Positions 33,701 to 43,470 of a stretch of DNA of 64,000 bases are shown here, one piece after another (position 1 is the first letter of the stretch; each line of letters starts with the position of its first letter). The DNA is from Apiosordaria backusii (Eukaryota > Ascomycota > Sordariomycetes > Sordariales > Lasiosphaeriaceae). The stretch is from assembly GCA_030549205.1 (NCBI GenBank), contig JAUKTV010000007.1, forward strand, positions 868,001 to 932,000, written 5' to 3'. The notes under the pieces were generated by a model. The model was not told the origin of the DNA. It searched no databases and saw only the letters and a program-made list of their open reading frames with translations. A program made the translations under genes and the position numbers.

Positions 33701-36700
33701 CTGAAGGGGTTGAGCCTGTTGTTGAAGTCTCAGATGCCAAGGTTGTCCAGTCCGTCGACGATGATGTTCAAACCGAAAACGACGAATCCGATAGCTCGGT
33801 TGCTGCTATTGCGGCTGTTGCTGGCATCGCCTCTGCTGCTGCCGTTGCTGCTACCGCCGCCTCGATCGAGGAGTCCGTCGCTGTCGAGAAGGCTGTGGTT
33901 GATGAGCCTGAAGTATCAGAGAAGCCTGTTGTCGCTGAGGAGCCGATCAAAGTTGACGAGCCTGTTGCCGATAAGTCTGTTATTGCCGATGAACCTGCCA
34001 CCGCCGAGGAGATTGCCGTTGCCGCTGCCGAAGAACCTACCCAGACTGACAAGCCCATTAGTGTCAGCGAACCGCGCAGCATTCAAGAGCCGCCCGTCCC
34101 TGTCGATGAGGAACCTGCTGATGCTGAGCACGTCGTTTTTGCTGCTGTTCTTCCTGCGGAGAACCCAGCCGAGTCTGTGGAGTCATCTGTTGACACCACT
34201 GCAGTCGTGGCTGAAAACGAGACGCCCGTAGTCGTCTCGGCCCAGGAACCGGAGCAAACCTCTGACGCAGCCTCTGAGGACTTTGTCCTGATCGAAGCAG
34301 AATCCATCCCCAAGGAGGTAACCGAAGACGAAGCTGTTCTCATCGATCAATCCATTGCCTCGCTCAAGCAGGCCGCCCGCGAAGTCGAACCAGAGACCCC
34401 GGCAGCTGTCGAGGAGAAGTCCGTCAACGAGACAGTTGCGGAGCCTGTTGTCGAAGTAGCTGTCCAGCAAACCGCCGAACCCGATGTCGAGTCTAACACC
34501 ATGTCCGACGCCGCTAGGGAGGTTTCTGTGGCCGACTTTGCCATTCCTGTCGCTGCGGCTGCCGGGGCTGTTGCCCTCGGAGCTGCTGCCGTTGAAGCGA
34601 TCAAGGAGGAGTCCCCAGCTGCGGAACGCTCGCTTCCCAAGTCTTTGGAGCAGGTTGAGCGCGATGACATTGTGTCCGACTACGATCCCAGAGCTACAAA
34701 CCTCTCCTTCGGCACACAGTCAACTTACCCACTGCCAACTGATACATCATTTACCTTGCCGACTGACACAACCTACACATTGCCAACTGACACATCATTC
34801 TCGCTGCCCACCGAAAAGACTGCTTCCGAGTCTCTCACCAGGGGTCTGACTTCGACGGATGAGTCGAAGGAGGAAGAAACCTCTGCTGGCAAGTCTTATA
34901 CTAAGGAACTTGCCATTGGTGCAGGTGTTGTAGGTGCTTTGGGTGCCGCCACCGCCGTGGCTGCTCCCACACTTTCGGATAAGCAATCGAGTGATGCCGT
35001 GAAGCGTCTGGAGGAGTACGCAGCCGTATTCGATGACGAAACCACGGACAAGGTTTCCACCCGCGCTCTTCCCCAAGATGCCGCCAAGCAAGAGGTCAAG
35101 ACCACGCCAATCGAGTCTTCTGAGGTTGTGAGCGAGACCGTTCCGCTCTCCGAATCCTTCCACATTGTGGACAAGAAGGACACGTCGAGCCAAGAGGTGG
35201 CGAGGGGTGGTGTAGAGTCGAAGAGTGATGGTGAGGAATTTGTTGCCGCGCGGCCTGCTGTTATTGCTGTTACTTCTGCTGGTCCCAAGGAAACGATCAC
35301 TGACGATGCCATTCTTACCACTCAAAGGTCAACAATCCAAGGAACCCGAGGACCCGACGGACCTATCGATGGTAAATCCCAAGGAGAAGAAGTCATTGTT
35401 GACTTCCGTGTACCCACCCCTGCTCTTATTCTTCCTGACCTCGATGACCCTGTGGCTCGCGAGTTAGGCCGGATGCGCAGCTTGCGCCGGCAGCGCAGAA
35501 ACACGATCAAGCAGGCCGAAGAGATGGTGGCAGCCGCCGTCGTCCTATACGCCACAGCCGAGGTTCTGAGCCCGCCAGGAAGTCCGACACGCGAAAGTCC
35601 AGGAGCCGATGTCCTTGGTTTAACCGAAATGCATTCTGATGTGAAGGGGAAAGGGAAAGAGGTGGAAGGGTTGGCCGATGGAGAGAGGGGGAGACGCAGA
35701 TCGAGGGATGAGCAAGAAGTTCCTGCTTCCGTGACTGACCTCTCAGCAGACAAAGACAGGTCGAGGACTGATGAAGGCAGGAGAAGACGTCGTAGCCATC
35801 ACTCGAGCCGCTCTTACCGTGATCTCGACAGCCGTGACCGTGACTTCGGTGACGTTCACGACGGCCGAGATTTGAGCAAGGACGGCTCGCGGCACTCCCA
35901 CTCTCACCGCCGCCGATCTGAGAGCTACACTTCGTCTCGTTCTCTTGGCGCTGATGAACGCCCTCGCACTCCTCCCGGACAAGACATCAGCTATCCTGAG
36001 CACAGAAGCCCTCGGAAACAACGTACACCCGAGGAGCAGGCTGCTCACGACAAGCGAAAGGAGGAGCGTCGCCGTCTCCGTGAACTCGAGAGGGCCAAGG
36101 ACGATGTGCCCGCCTCTCCCACCTCGCCAGCCAAAGAAGACAGAGTCAAGGAGAGATCGGCGCCGCGTCAGCGATCGGAGCGTGATCTTTCAGAGAGAGA
36201 CCGGTCTGATCGTGACCGTGCTGAACGCCCTGAGCGGTCTTCGGAGCATCGCCGTCGCCGCCACAGTCACAGCCGCACCAGCGTCGAATTCAAGGATGTG
36301 CCATCTTCCAGCAGGAAGACGGAGCCCGTCTTGAATTCCAGAGAGGGAGTGCCCATGCCGCCCTCAGCCTCGAGAACTTTCCCACCCGAACTCAAGCGCT
36401 CCAGCACCACTCGCAGCTCCAGGGCTCGCCGGTCCGAGAGATCAGAGCGGTCAGAGCGGTCAGATGACCGGCTGGCTCGCGACGACGATTTCAGGCCCAG
36501 CAGCCGGGAGCACCGCGAGCACAGAGTGCGCAGGTCTGAGGACCGGGTTGGTCGCGAGGAGGAGCAGCCACGACCTAGGAGCAGCAAGCGATCGACGGCG
36601 GATGTGCTCGAGAACAAGGACTCGGTCGCATCTGTTGGCGAGGCTTCTATCGGCAAGGGTGCTGGCTCAATTAGCAGCACTGGCGAACTGGAGTCTGCGA

Positions 36701-36813
36701 GTCATCGAGCAAAGAGGCAGGAGAAGCGAGACAAGGTGCGAGAGAGCGAGACGAAGGAGAAGGGCGGTATCCGGGCTGCTTTCAAGCGGCTCTTTACCAG
36801 TGGTGGCAACTAA
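27730..36813 (+). CDS. Giant Glu/Ala/Pro/Val-rich repeat protein
   Basis: Four exons (27730-27910, 27976-31249, 31311-31908, 31966-36813) give 2,966 residues. After a short non-repetitive start come two lysine-rich blocks (near residues 85-100 and 140-153). More than 1,400 residues of imperfect repeats around EAKEEPAVE and VEEVKAE follow, strongly acidic. DTP-containing repeats lie near 1645-1707 and LPTDTSFTLPTDTTYTLPTD near 2270-2300. A compact basic block (ELGRMRSLRRQRRNTIKQAE) lies near 2517, and an Arg/Ser/His-rich basic region runs to the end, RAAFKRLFTSGGN. Introns are 65, 61 and 57 nt; the last is a multiple of three without stop, so splice failure would insert 19 residues. The protein resembles fungal proteins annotated as involucrin-repeat, some of which relate to septal-pore/Woronin tethers, but that link is only a suggestion. 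It is probably disordered and scaffold-like. The start may be at 27650 if an alternative first intron is used. Confidence 0.85.
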
Positions 36814-37554
36814 GTTTGCGATAGATGGGCGGAACACAACACTGAAGAATGCATGAGGTTTACGAGGACATGACCGTTTTCTTTTTCTCTTTTTCTTTCT
36901 CTCTTCAATTCTAACGACGATGGACGATGGATTTGATGACGAAGGTTGATGATGGAAATGACTGGGTTATGTACTACTTGGTATTTGGCTGTGAGGGATT
37001 TGTACTGGTGGAGGAGGGGGATTTGAATGGATCTGGGCGGTTACGACAGCTTGCTTGATTGATGAGATGAGAATGTGTTTCGGTTTCTGTTGCTGTTTGG
37101 GGAGGATTTCAGAGATTTTGTTTCGGGTTTTCTATGAGCTGCTATTATCAGAATAAGAAAGCTTGTAGGTTATGACTTTTTATGTATGCGATATGAGAAT
37201 TTTACTATCTCTTCATTCATGAGATGAGCTTTTGACCTGGGTTGGTGAATGAATGTAATTCTGAGATGAGATGGTACATGTGGTGTGTGTATGTGTGTGT
37301 TTAAGATGATTTCTCGTACATGAGAAGTCGGGCTGTTCTCTACAGTCACCATGAACTAGCTCTTCGGACAGTGCCAACCTGTTTCAACTGCTATTATGAG
37401 TGACTTGAGAATCCGTGTTTCAGTTATGTGTTGTGTGATTTCTGTTTTTAATCATTCCAAAATCTTCATTTCTTCTTGATCGTTTGACTCTTTCTTCTCA
37501 CGGTGAAAAATCATGCAGACTGTTGTAGCCCATTAGTAACTAAGTTACATAAAA
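36814..37554. other. Convergent 3' region
   Basis: This stretch separates the large gene from translin, whose 3' ends face each other. It is T-rich, with a CTTTTTCTTT-type tract near 36880 and a GT-rich microsatellite at 37281-37301. No coding exon is seen. Confidence 0.65.
37281..37301. repeat. GT-rich microsatellite
   Basis: Alternating TGTGTGTATGTGTGTGT is visible directly, in the shared 3' region of two convergent genes. Confidence 0.8.
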
Positions 37555-38462
37555 TCACTCCTCCTTCTTCTCCCCAGCAGCCTCTCCAGCCTCTCCAGTC
37601 CCAGCAGCAGCAGGGGGGATCAACCCCCTCAAGCTCAAATCATACACCACATCTTCAACCTTTTTCACGGCGTACTTGATACTATCCACCCTCTTGCGGA
37701 GGATGTCGTTCTTGAGGTTGAGGACCTGGAACCCAGCATGGAGGTCCTTGATGAAGGTGGAGATTTCGACGGCGAGGGAGGTGTCGCCTAGGGTGACGGA
37801 GTTCATGGCCAGGCGGGAGAGGTCGTCGATTATGGAGACGAGGGCGAGGAGGTATTCTTCTGTGGTGATGTGGAAGGCGTCGTGATTGGGGGGGAGGTTG
37901 AGTGGGACGGAGTAAAAGGTGGAGAGGGAGGAGGGGGTGAGGAGGGGGTGGGTGGGGGAGGAGAGCCAGGTGTAGAGGAGGACGGTGGAGAGGGAGTCTT
38001 GGAGGGGGCGGGTCCATTTTTGGTTGTATCTACTGGGGGTTAGTATGGGGAGAGATAAAGAGGGGGGGGGGGGGGGAAGGTATGGTGATGGGGGTTTATA
38101 AAGGGGAGGAAGGGGACGTACTTGTAGTAAGGGTACTGAGAGGCGAAGGCGGAGAGCTTGGAGACGGTGGCGACTTGGGATTTGATGGAGGATTCTACTT
38201 GGGGGAGGAGGGTTGGGTCTGTTTGTGAAATTTTGTTAGAAAAATACCAATCATGGAAATGAGATGGGTGGTGGTGAGTGACAAAAAAAAACATACACTT
38301 TGACCGCGGGGTTGAGTGAATCCTTGACAGCAGGCCCTGCGTGAAGGAGACGTGCTGGTGGAGCTCGTCGACGATTTGCTCGAGCTCCTTGCGGACGGTG
38401 GTGTCCTCTTCGATCTTGGACTTGATCTGGTCGAAGAGGGAGGGGTCGATCATGGGGGGCAT
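37555..38462 (-). CDS. Translin
   Basis: Single-stranded DNA/RNA-binding protein. With TRAX it forms the C3PO ribonuclease, which trims passenger strands and tRNA leaders. Three exons (38297-38462, 38122-38218, 37555-38029) give 245 residues. Exon 1 codes for MPPMIDPSLFDQIKSKIEED and the helical region DELHQHVSFTQGLLSRIHST. Exon 3 has the family's most conserved part: NSVTLGDTSLAVEISTFIKD, LHAGFQVLNLKNDILRKRVD and SIKYAVKKVEDVVYDLSLRG. The tail is Ala/Glu-rich. TRAX-type acidic catalytic residues are not expected in translin. Intron 1 (78 nt) is stopless and a multiple of three; intron 2 (92 nt) contains a run of 15 G on the plus strand (38062-38076). The acceptor of intron 2 is taken as GTAG, because the CAG three bases before it would bring an in-frame stop. 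Confidence 0.95.
38062..38076. repeat. Poly(G) run, 15 bases
   Basis: A homopolymer inside translin intron 2, read as poly(C) in the transcript. It is a likely spot for length error in the assembly. Confidence 0.85.
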
Positions 38463-38909
38463 TTTGACGGTGGTTGTTTCAAAGAGTGTGTGTTGTGAGA
38501 GAGTGGTGGTGAGTGAGGTGAGGTTGGGTGTCAAAGGTGCAAACACAGTTCGATTTTTGAGATGTCCACACCACACACTGGCTGCAGGGTCGGACAGTCG
38601 GTCAAATGTTTGATGGAGATTGATTTCGGCGAGGCTTGGAAATGATGCCAAACTGCGGTCAGATTTGGTTCGAGATTGGAAGGTGCGATTTCAATATGGC
38701 AGGCAAAATTTCACTTGATGGAATGGAAGTCGCAGCGCTTGTCACGGATCATCATCGGCAGGCAACAGGGTCGATTGAGGATGATAAATTTGGCCGCCAT
38801 AAAGCGACTCTGGTAGCAATTCAACTATCAAGAATGGGTGGGCCAGCACAATTGGAGAGAAACAAGCTTCTTCCTCACATCTCGGGATACCCAAGACTGC
38901 AATGAAAAA
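38463..38909. other. Region between translin start and U2 snRNA 3' end
   Basis: Both flanking genes are on the minus strand. The stretch must hold the translin promoter and the U2 3' processing region. No coding exon is seen. Confidence 0.6.
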
Positions 38910-39102
38910 GATGGTTCGCGTCGCCTGGAGGCAGTGTAATACCAGGGACACTGTGGCCGACGATCATGGGCAAGCCCAGAGGAAAGTCAGCCGGTGGACA
39001 AAAATTAGGATAATCACGATTCTACTCCGTAGAGTAGTTTCAGAGATTAAACTGAAAAGAACAGATACTACACTTGATCTAAGCCAAAAGGCAAAGAGAG
39101 CT
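38910..39102 (-). ncRNA. U2 spliceosomal snRNA
   Basis: Core of the U2 snRNP, which pairs with the intron branch site. On the minus strand the 5' part reads GCCTTTTGGCTTAGATCAAG followed by TGTAGTATCTGTTCTTTTCA, nearly identical to U2 across eukaryotes. The branch-site recognition sequence GTAGTA maps to 39066-39071. Stem IIa (TTTCAG/CTGAAA) and stem IIb (CTACTC TACG GAGTAG) are intact. The Sm-binding site AATTTTTGT lies at 38998-39006. A 3' hairpin, loop IV, holds CCTGGTATTACACTGCCTCC, as in other U2 genes. The 5' end is placed near 39102 by comparison with known U2; the 3' end near 38910 is less certain. A TATATATT lies about 46-53 bases upstream (39148-39155). Confidence 0.95.
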
Positions 39103-39407
39103 AAAGAAGAAAAAGAGAAACCGAGTAAAGGTGGGAGGGAGGCCGAGAATATATACTGGGGAGTGATTGGTCTGTGCACGCCTGCAAATTCTCCAGTGGT
39201 GTAAATTGTCTGTGCGCAAGCAGGAAAGAGCCCCACTGCGTCCTCACGTGCTAGCTAGCGTGTTCGAGTGCAGCTTGGCAGGCGTAATCTCAGGGTTCGG
39301 GTTTGGAGCTTCGTTGTCGACCTTCCTGTTCAGGGATCCTGTATCAGTATCATCCTGCGCGCAAATGTTGTCCTCTTTTTTGTCCTCGAGCGTCACAACA
39401 CCAATCA
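39103..39407. other. Divergent promoter, U2 snRNA / Pig-F
   Basis: About 300 bases between two divergent starts. It contains the U2 TATA-like element. Nothing else is identified. Confidence 0.6.
39148..39155 (-). promoter_or_regulatory. TATA-like element of the U2 gene
   Basis: TATATATT on the minus strand, about 46-53 bases upstream of the inferred U2 5' end. snRNA genes of fungi often have a TATA-like element here; use in this gene is inferred. Confidence 0.45.
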
Positions 39408-40266
39408 ATGCCTCTGGTAGACCCAATAACCATGGCTTCGGCAGTCAGCAAGAAGGGGGCTTCATCTCAAACCGCCACAATCGAACCGAGTACTTCCCCT
39501 ACCGCCGAGACGTATAACCTCCTTCCAGTATCAATCAACCAGACACCTCTCGCCCAGACCCTCCGCCATGCCCAACCTCTTTTATTGTCAGGCGTCCTCG
39601 CCCTAGGGTTCTCCTCGTTGGTGAAAGACCCAGTAGCGGCCATGTCCTCAACAACGTTGCCCCTGACGGCCGCGCTCCAGGCCGCCTATGCCGTCATCTG
39701 CCTTCCCGTCGCTGGGCGCGGTAGCAGCGCTCCCACCAAGAAGGCAAAACCACGGCCGGGCGAGAAGCCTACCAAGAAGAAGGCCGGAGAGGGAGGGAAT
39801 AATGCTTATGTTGTAAGTTCCTGTTGGCCGTTCCTGCTCAAGGACATTAGCACTGACTATGGTTATGACACAGCTCGCCGTCCTCTCTTTGCTTATCACA
39901 GCTCTCGTTACCCCTTTCATCTACGTCGCTATGATCCTGTTCGGCGCACCTCTTCTCACCCACGGCTCCCACACACTCCTTTGCGCCGCCCACCTGTCTC
40001 TGCTGGGTCTCTTCCCGCTCTTTTACGTCCACGGAGTCGATGCTAGTGCTTGGGCTGCCGTTGGTGGGTTCAGAGCGCCCTTGGACGAAACATTTGGTGG
40101 TCTTGTAGGCGCGCTGGTTGGTGCCTGGTTGGGTGCCGTCCCTATTCCTCTGGACTGGGACAGAGAGTGGCAGCGGTGGCCAGTGACGATTCTGGCTGGC
40201 ATCTACGGCGGCTATGTGTTGGGCAAGGTCATTGGTGGTACAGTTGCTTGGGGGAAGAAATTCTAA
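39408..40266 (+). CDS. gpi11: GPI biosynthesis protein Pig-F / Gpi11
   Basis: Multi-pass ER membrane protein that partners the ethanolamine-phosphate transferases Gpi7 and Gpi13 in adding phosphoethanolamine to GPI-anchor mannoses. Two exons (39408-39812, 39874-40266) around a 61-nt intron (GTAAGT to ACACAG) give 265 residues. The N-terminus is Ser/Thr-rich. Hydrophobic segments follow: HAQPLLLSGVLALGFSSLV, LPLTAALQAAYAVICLPV, AVLSLLITALVTPFIYVAMI and LLCAAHLSLLGLFPLFYV. A cytosolic loop rich in Lys and Pro separates segments two and three. The C-terminal signature WQRWPVTILAGIYGGYVLG is typical of the family. An in-frame ATG eight codons on (39432) is an alternative start. The gene is divergent from U2 snRNA, about 305 bases apart. 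Confidence 0.93.
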
Positions 40267-40751
40267 GCTGGATACCTGATGCAACACGGGGAAAAGAGGG
40301 AATGATTATGTGGGAGGCAACGTGTGTTTGATACCCTTGGAGTTGCGAGCTGAATTGGTGTTTCGGCCGTGTACATTATTACACCTGGGGGCTAGGAGGA
40401 AGATCATTGTAAATACTAATAACGGTAGCTCAATACCTACCAAAATACCTCGAAGATTACAGATTGGCGTCTTTTGAGCTTCAACATCATCTGTCGCAAG
40501 GGTGAAAATACTGCCAAGACCGACCTGGAAGCTCCTTGCCTGCTGGCGCAAGACTCGAAGCTCCCCTGTCCCCGATGCCGCAATGTGGGGTGTCCAGCTT
40601 CCCGACATTCTTCTGCGCCAAAGCCCACACACCAAGATGACTCCAACACCACGGCACCACGCTCCTTTATAACCCTCCCGTGGGCGTCCTCGAGACTTTT
40701 CTTTCTTTTCTCGAGTCCTTTTCTGTCTGTCCCCTCCAATTGACCGCCAAA
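40267..40751. other. Intergenic upstream of mitochondrial carrier
   Basis: Holds the Pig-F 3' UTR and the carrier promoter. The last 100 bases before 40752 are C/T-rich. No coding exon is seen. Confidence 0.6.
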
Positions 40752-41844
40752 ATGACCAAACCCATCCTCCTAGCACCCCCTCCGAACCCGGAGCTACCGC
40801 TCCAACCCGTCCCCTCCACAACCACATCACCACCAAAACAAACCGAAGCCAAACACTACAAAGGCTTCGTCGCCGGCGTTTTTTCCGGGATTGCCAAACT
40901 CGCCGGTACTTCCCTCCTCCCTCCCCCCCCCCCCCCCCCCCTTTTCTTTTCATTTTTATCCCCCCTCTCTAACCCTCCTCCTCTTGTATAGTCGGTCACC
41001 CCTTCGACACCCTCAAAGTCCGCCTCCAAACCTCCCCCCCAACCCGCTTCACCGGCCCCCTCGCCTGTCTAACCTCCACCCTCCGCAACGAGGGCATCAC
41101 CGGCCTCTACAAAGGCGCCACCCCCCCCTAGTAGGATGGATGTTCATGGACAGCGTCATGCTCGGCTCCCTCACCTTCTACCGCCGCCTCATCCACGACA
41201 ACTTTTTCCCCGGCTATCACAACCCATCCGACCCCCACCTCCCCCCAAACACCATCCGTTTACCAACCTACGCCCACGGTCTGGCAGGGATCCTCTCCGG
41301 CGCCACAGTCTCCTTCGTCGCCGCGCCCGTAGAGCACATCAAAGCCCGCCTCCAAATCCAATACTCCTCCCACAAGTCCTCCCGGTTCTACTCCGGTCCC
41401 GTTGACGCTCTCCACAAAATCTACAAACATCACGGGATAAGAGGTATCTACCACGGTTTGGGCGCAACCCTCATTTTCAGGGGGTGCTTCTTTTTCTGGT
41501 GGGGGTCGTACGACGTTTTCTCGAGGTGGATGAGGAATCACACGTCGTGGTCGGCGCCGGTGATTAATTTCTGGGCGGGGGGGTTGTCGGCGCAGGTGTT
41601 TTGGGTCATGTCGTATCCGAGTGATGTGGTGAAGCAAAGGATCATGACTGACCCTTTGGGAGGGGGGTTAAATGATGGACAGCCGAGGTTTAAGAGGTGG
41701 AAGGATGCCGCGAGGGCGGTGTATAGAGAGAATGGACCGAGGGGGTACTGGAGGGGGTTCTTGCCTTGTTTTTTGAGGGCGTTTCCTGCAAATGCGATGG
41801 CGCTGGTGGCGTTTGAGGGGGTTATGAGGGCGCTTCCTGAGTGA
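40752..41844 (+). CDS. Mitochondrial carrier (SLC25) with apparent 1-base frameshift
   Basis: Inner-membrane solute carrier. Two exons (40752-40905, 40992-41844) around an 86-nt intron with a 19-C run. All three carrier repeats show the PX[DE]XX[KR] signature: HPFDTLKVRLQ, APVEHIKARLQ and YPSDVVKQRIM. The order of features and the phrase LVGWMFMDSVMLG suggest the YMC/carnitine/ornithine-like group, but the substrate cannot be told. The frame is broken in a run of eight C at 41121-41128. As given, translation meets TAG right after KGATPP, while the next frame continues as LVGWMFMDS through to ALPE and the stop. One more C would give 335 residues, a normal carrier length. Since both sides are well conserved and the break is in a homopolymer, an assembly or sequencing error is more likely than a dead gene. 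Codon ending shifts from C to G near 41450. Confidence 0.85.
40923..40941. repeat. Poly(C) run, 19 bases
   Basis: A homopolymer inside the intron of the carrier gene. It is seen directly; its true length is uncertain in such a run. Confidence 0.85.
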
Positions 41845-42300
41845 GATTATACTTGAGGGATGGGGAGGGACGGGGGGGGAAAGGGAGGGGGAAGATAGAT
41901 TTCATTACGTTTGTCACTTGCATAGATTATACCCAGACAGACGGAGGGAAAGGGGAAGGTGTTGGATAATATGTATTATACCCCGGGGGAATGGAACAGG
42001 TAGACGTACATGACAGTTTCTCAAAAATATGGAGAGAACACATTGTACACATATATACACTGTTCAGCATGTCCTCAACAACATACACATATCACAGCAG
42101 CGAGAGGGACACAAAGGTAGTGTTTTTGGCCAGAACGCCTGGCCGCGCAACGGCGGCGTTGTCACTTTTTCATTGACCCCGGTTTCCCCCCGCTATGCAC
42201 AACCAATTATCCCTTTTGTGGTATCTCTTGTTTACCAGATTTTTGTTTTCCTTTACGGAAAAAAAAAAGATCCTCCTCACTCAACAGATAGGCCGGTAGT
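41845..42300. other. Convergent 3' region, carrier and L22
   Basis: G-rich just after the carrier stop, then ordinary. It contains an A-run (about 42260-42269) next to the L22 stop. No coding exon is seen. Confidence 0.6.
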
Positions 42301-42928
42301 TTACTCGTCATCCTCCTCCTCGGCGTCGTTGACGACGTTGAAGAACTTGAGCTCGTAAACACCCTTGGAGGTGGAGACGACGCGGAGCCAGTCACGGAGC
42401 TGCATCTTCTTGAGGAACTTCTTGGTCCTGTTGTTCGCAAAACAAAAAACCGTCAGCATACATGTTGTGGCCAGGCAATAGTTTGTTGGGAAGAGGGGTT
42501 ATACGTACAGGTACTTGAGGTAACGGCCAGAGAGCTCATTGTGGGCAATGATCTCAATCTTGCCGTCGCCGACCTGGGAGATCTTGATGGTCTCGCCAAG
42601 GTTGCCGACGCGGCCCTCGACCTTGATCTTCTCGTTCAAGAACTTCTCAAAGGCCGAGACATCGAAAATCTTGTCCGAGGCGGGCTGCTGAGCGTTGATG
42701 ACGAACTTCTTGGTGACCTTGGGGCCCTTGGCCTTGGTGGACTTCTTCTGTAATTTTCCAAAAAAGAAAGACTTAGCCTACTGCTTCACGCCATGATCCG
42801 TTTTGCACAACCACCAGATGTCATGACATCTAGTAGGCTGATTGGACTGGGCCAACAGCAAAGCGATGGTCATTTCAGGTGGTGGTGATGTTGGTGATGG
42901 TGATAATACGTACAGCGATGGGAGCCAT
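42301..42928 (-). CDS. rpl22: 60S ribosomal protein L22
   Basis: Cytosolic large-subunit protein. Three exons: 42914-42928 (only 15 coding bases, MAPIA), 42509-42747 and 42301-42427, giving 126 residues, the usual length. Conserved parts are KKSTKAKGPKVTKKFVINAQ, FEKFLNEKIKVEGRVGNLGE and HNELSGRYLKYLTKKFLKKM. The acidic tail NDAEEEDDE is typical of L22. Introns are 166 nt (GTACGT to TTACAG, unusually long for this window) and 81 nt (GTACGT to AACAG). The long first intron close to the start is a common place for regulation of ribosomal protein genes; no snoRNA-like element was recognised in it. Confidence 0.97.
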
Positions 42929-43388
42929 TGCGATTGTCTGTTGAGTGATTTATAAAAATCGACAAGAGATTGACTGAGAGACAGGGAGGAGAACGCAAAG
43001 AGGTCGATATCCTGCGCCTTGGGTTGTGGTGGTTTAAAAAAAAAGAGCGGTTGGGAGGGGTGGACGTTGCGACTGCGGACGGTGGGGAGAAAAATCGCTG
43101 GAAAGAATTTCGACAAATTGTGGCCTGCGGAAAAAATTAGGGCTCCGCACTAGTGGGTGTGGGGTAGCTTCCTGTGGCTTGTCCCGGGCCCGTTCTAAGC
43201 TTCGGAACGGAGAGCCGCTGTTGCCCCACTTTCCGGCCCAGCACTGGGCACTTGACGGCAGCAGGTTCGGAGCTGTCGATGCATCTCTGGTTTGTCGCAT
43301 TTGCGGTTGGAATACTGTTAACTTTCACAGCACATCTCACGCCAAGCCGTCAAAAAGAAATAATCGAAAAGAGCAAAAATTAATGCTT
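42929..43388. other. L22 promoter region
   Basis: Lies between the L22 start and the tRNA 3' end, both on the minus strand. No coding exon is seen. Confidence 0.6.
43376..43380 (-). terminator. RNA polymerase III terminator of tRNA-Ser
   Basis: A run of five T on the minus strand about nine bases beyond the tRNA 3' end, the usual Pol III stop signal. Confidence 0.75.
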
Positions 43389-43470
43389 CGACGTGGGCCT
43401 GATTCGAACAGACGCTCCCGAAGGAACAAGATTTCTAGTCTTGCGCATTAGACCACTCTGCCACCACGCC
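43389..43470 (-). tRNA. tRNA-Ser (anticodon AGA)
   Basis: An 82-base gene without intron. The acceptor stem GGCGTGG pairs with CCACGTC (one G-U pair), and the discriminator is G, as expected for serine. The anticodon arm is CAAGA-CTAGAAA-TCTTG with AGA at 34-36. The variable arm is long (TTCCTTCGGGAGC), the class II form typical of tRNA-Ser. The T arm holds TTCGAAT, part of the internal B box. It reads TCT codons (and TCC when A34 is converted to inosine). Confidence 0.95.
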
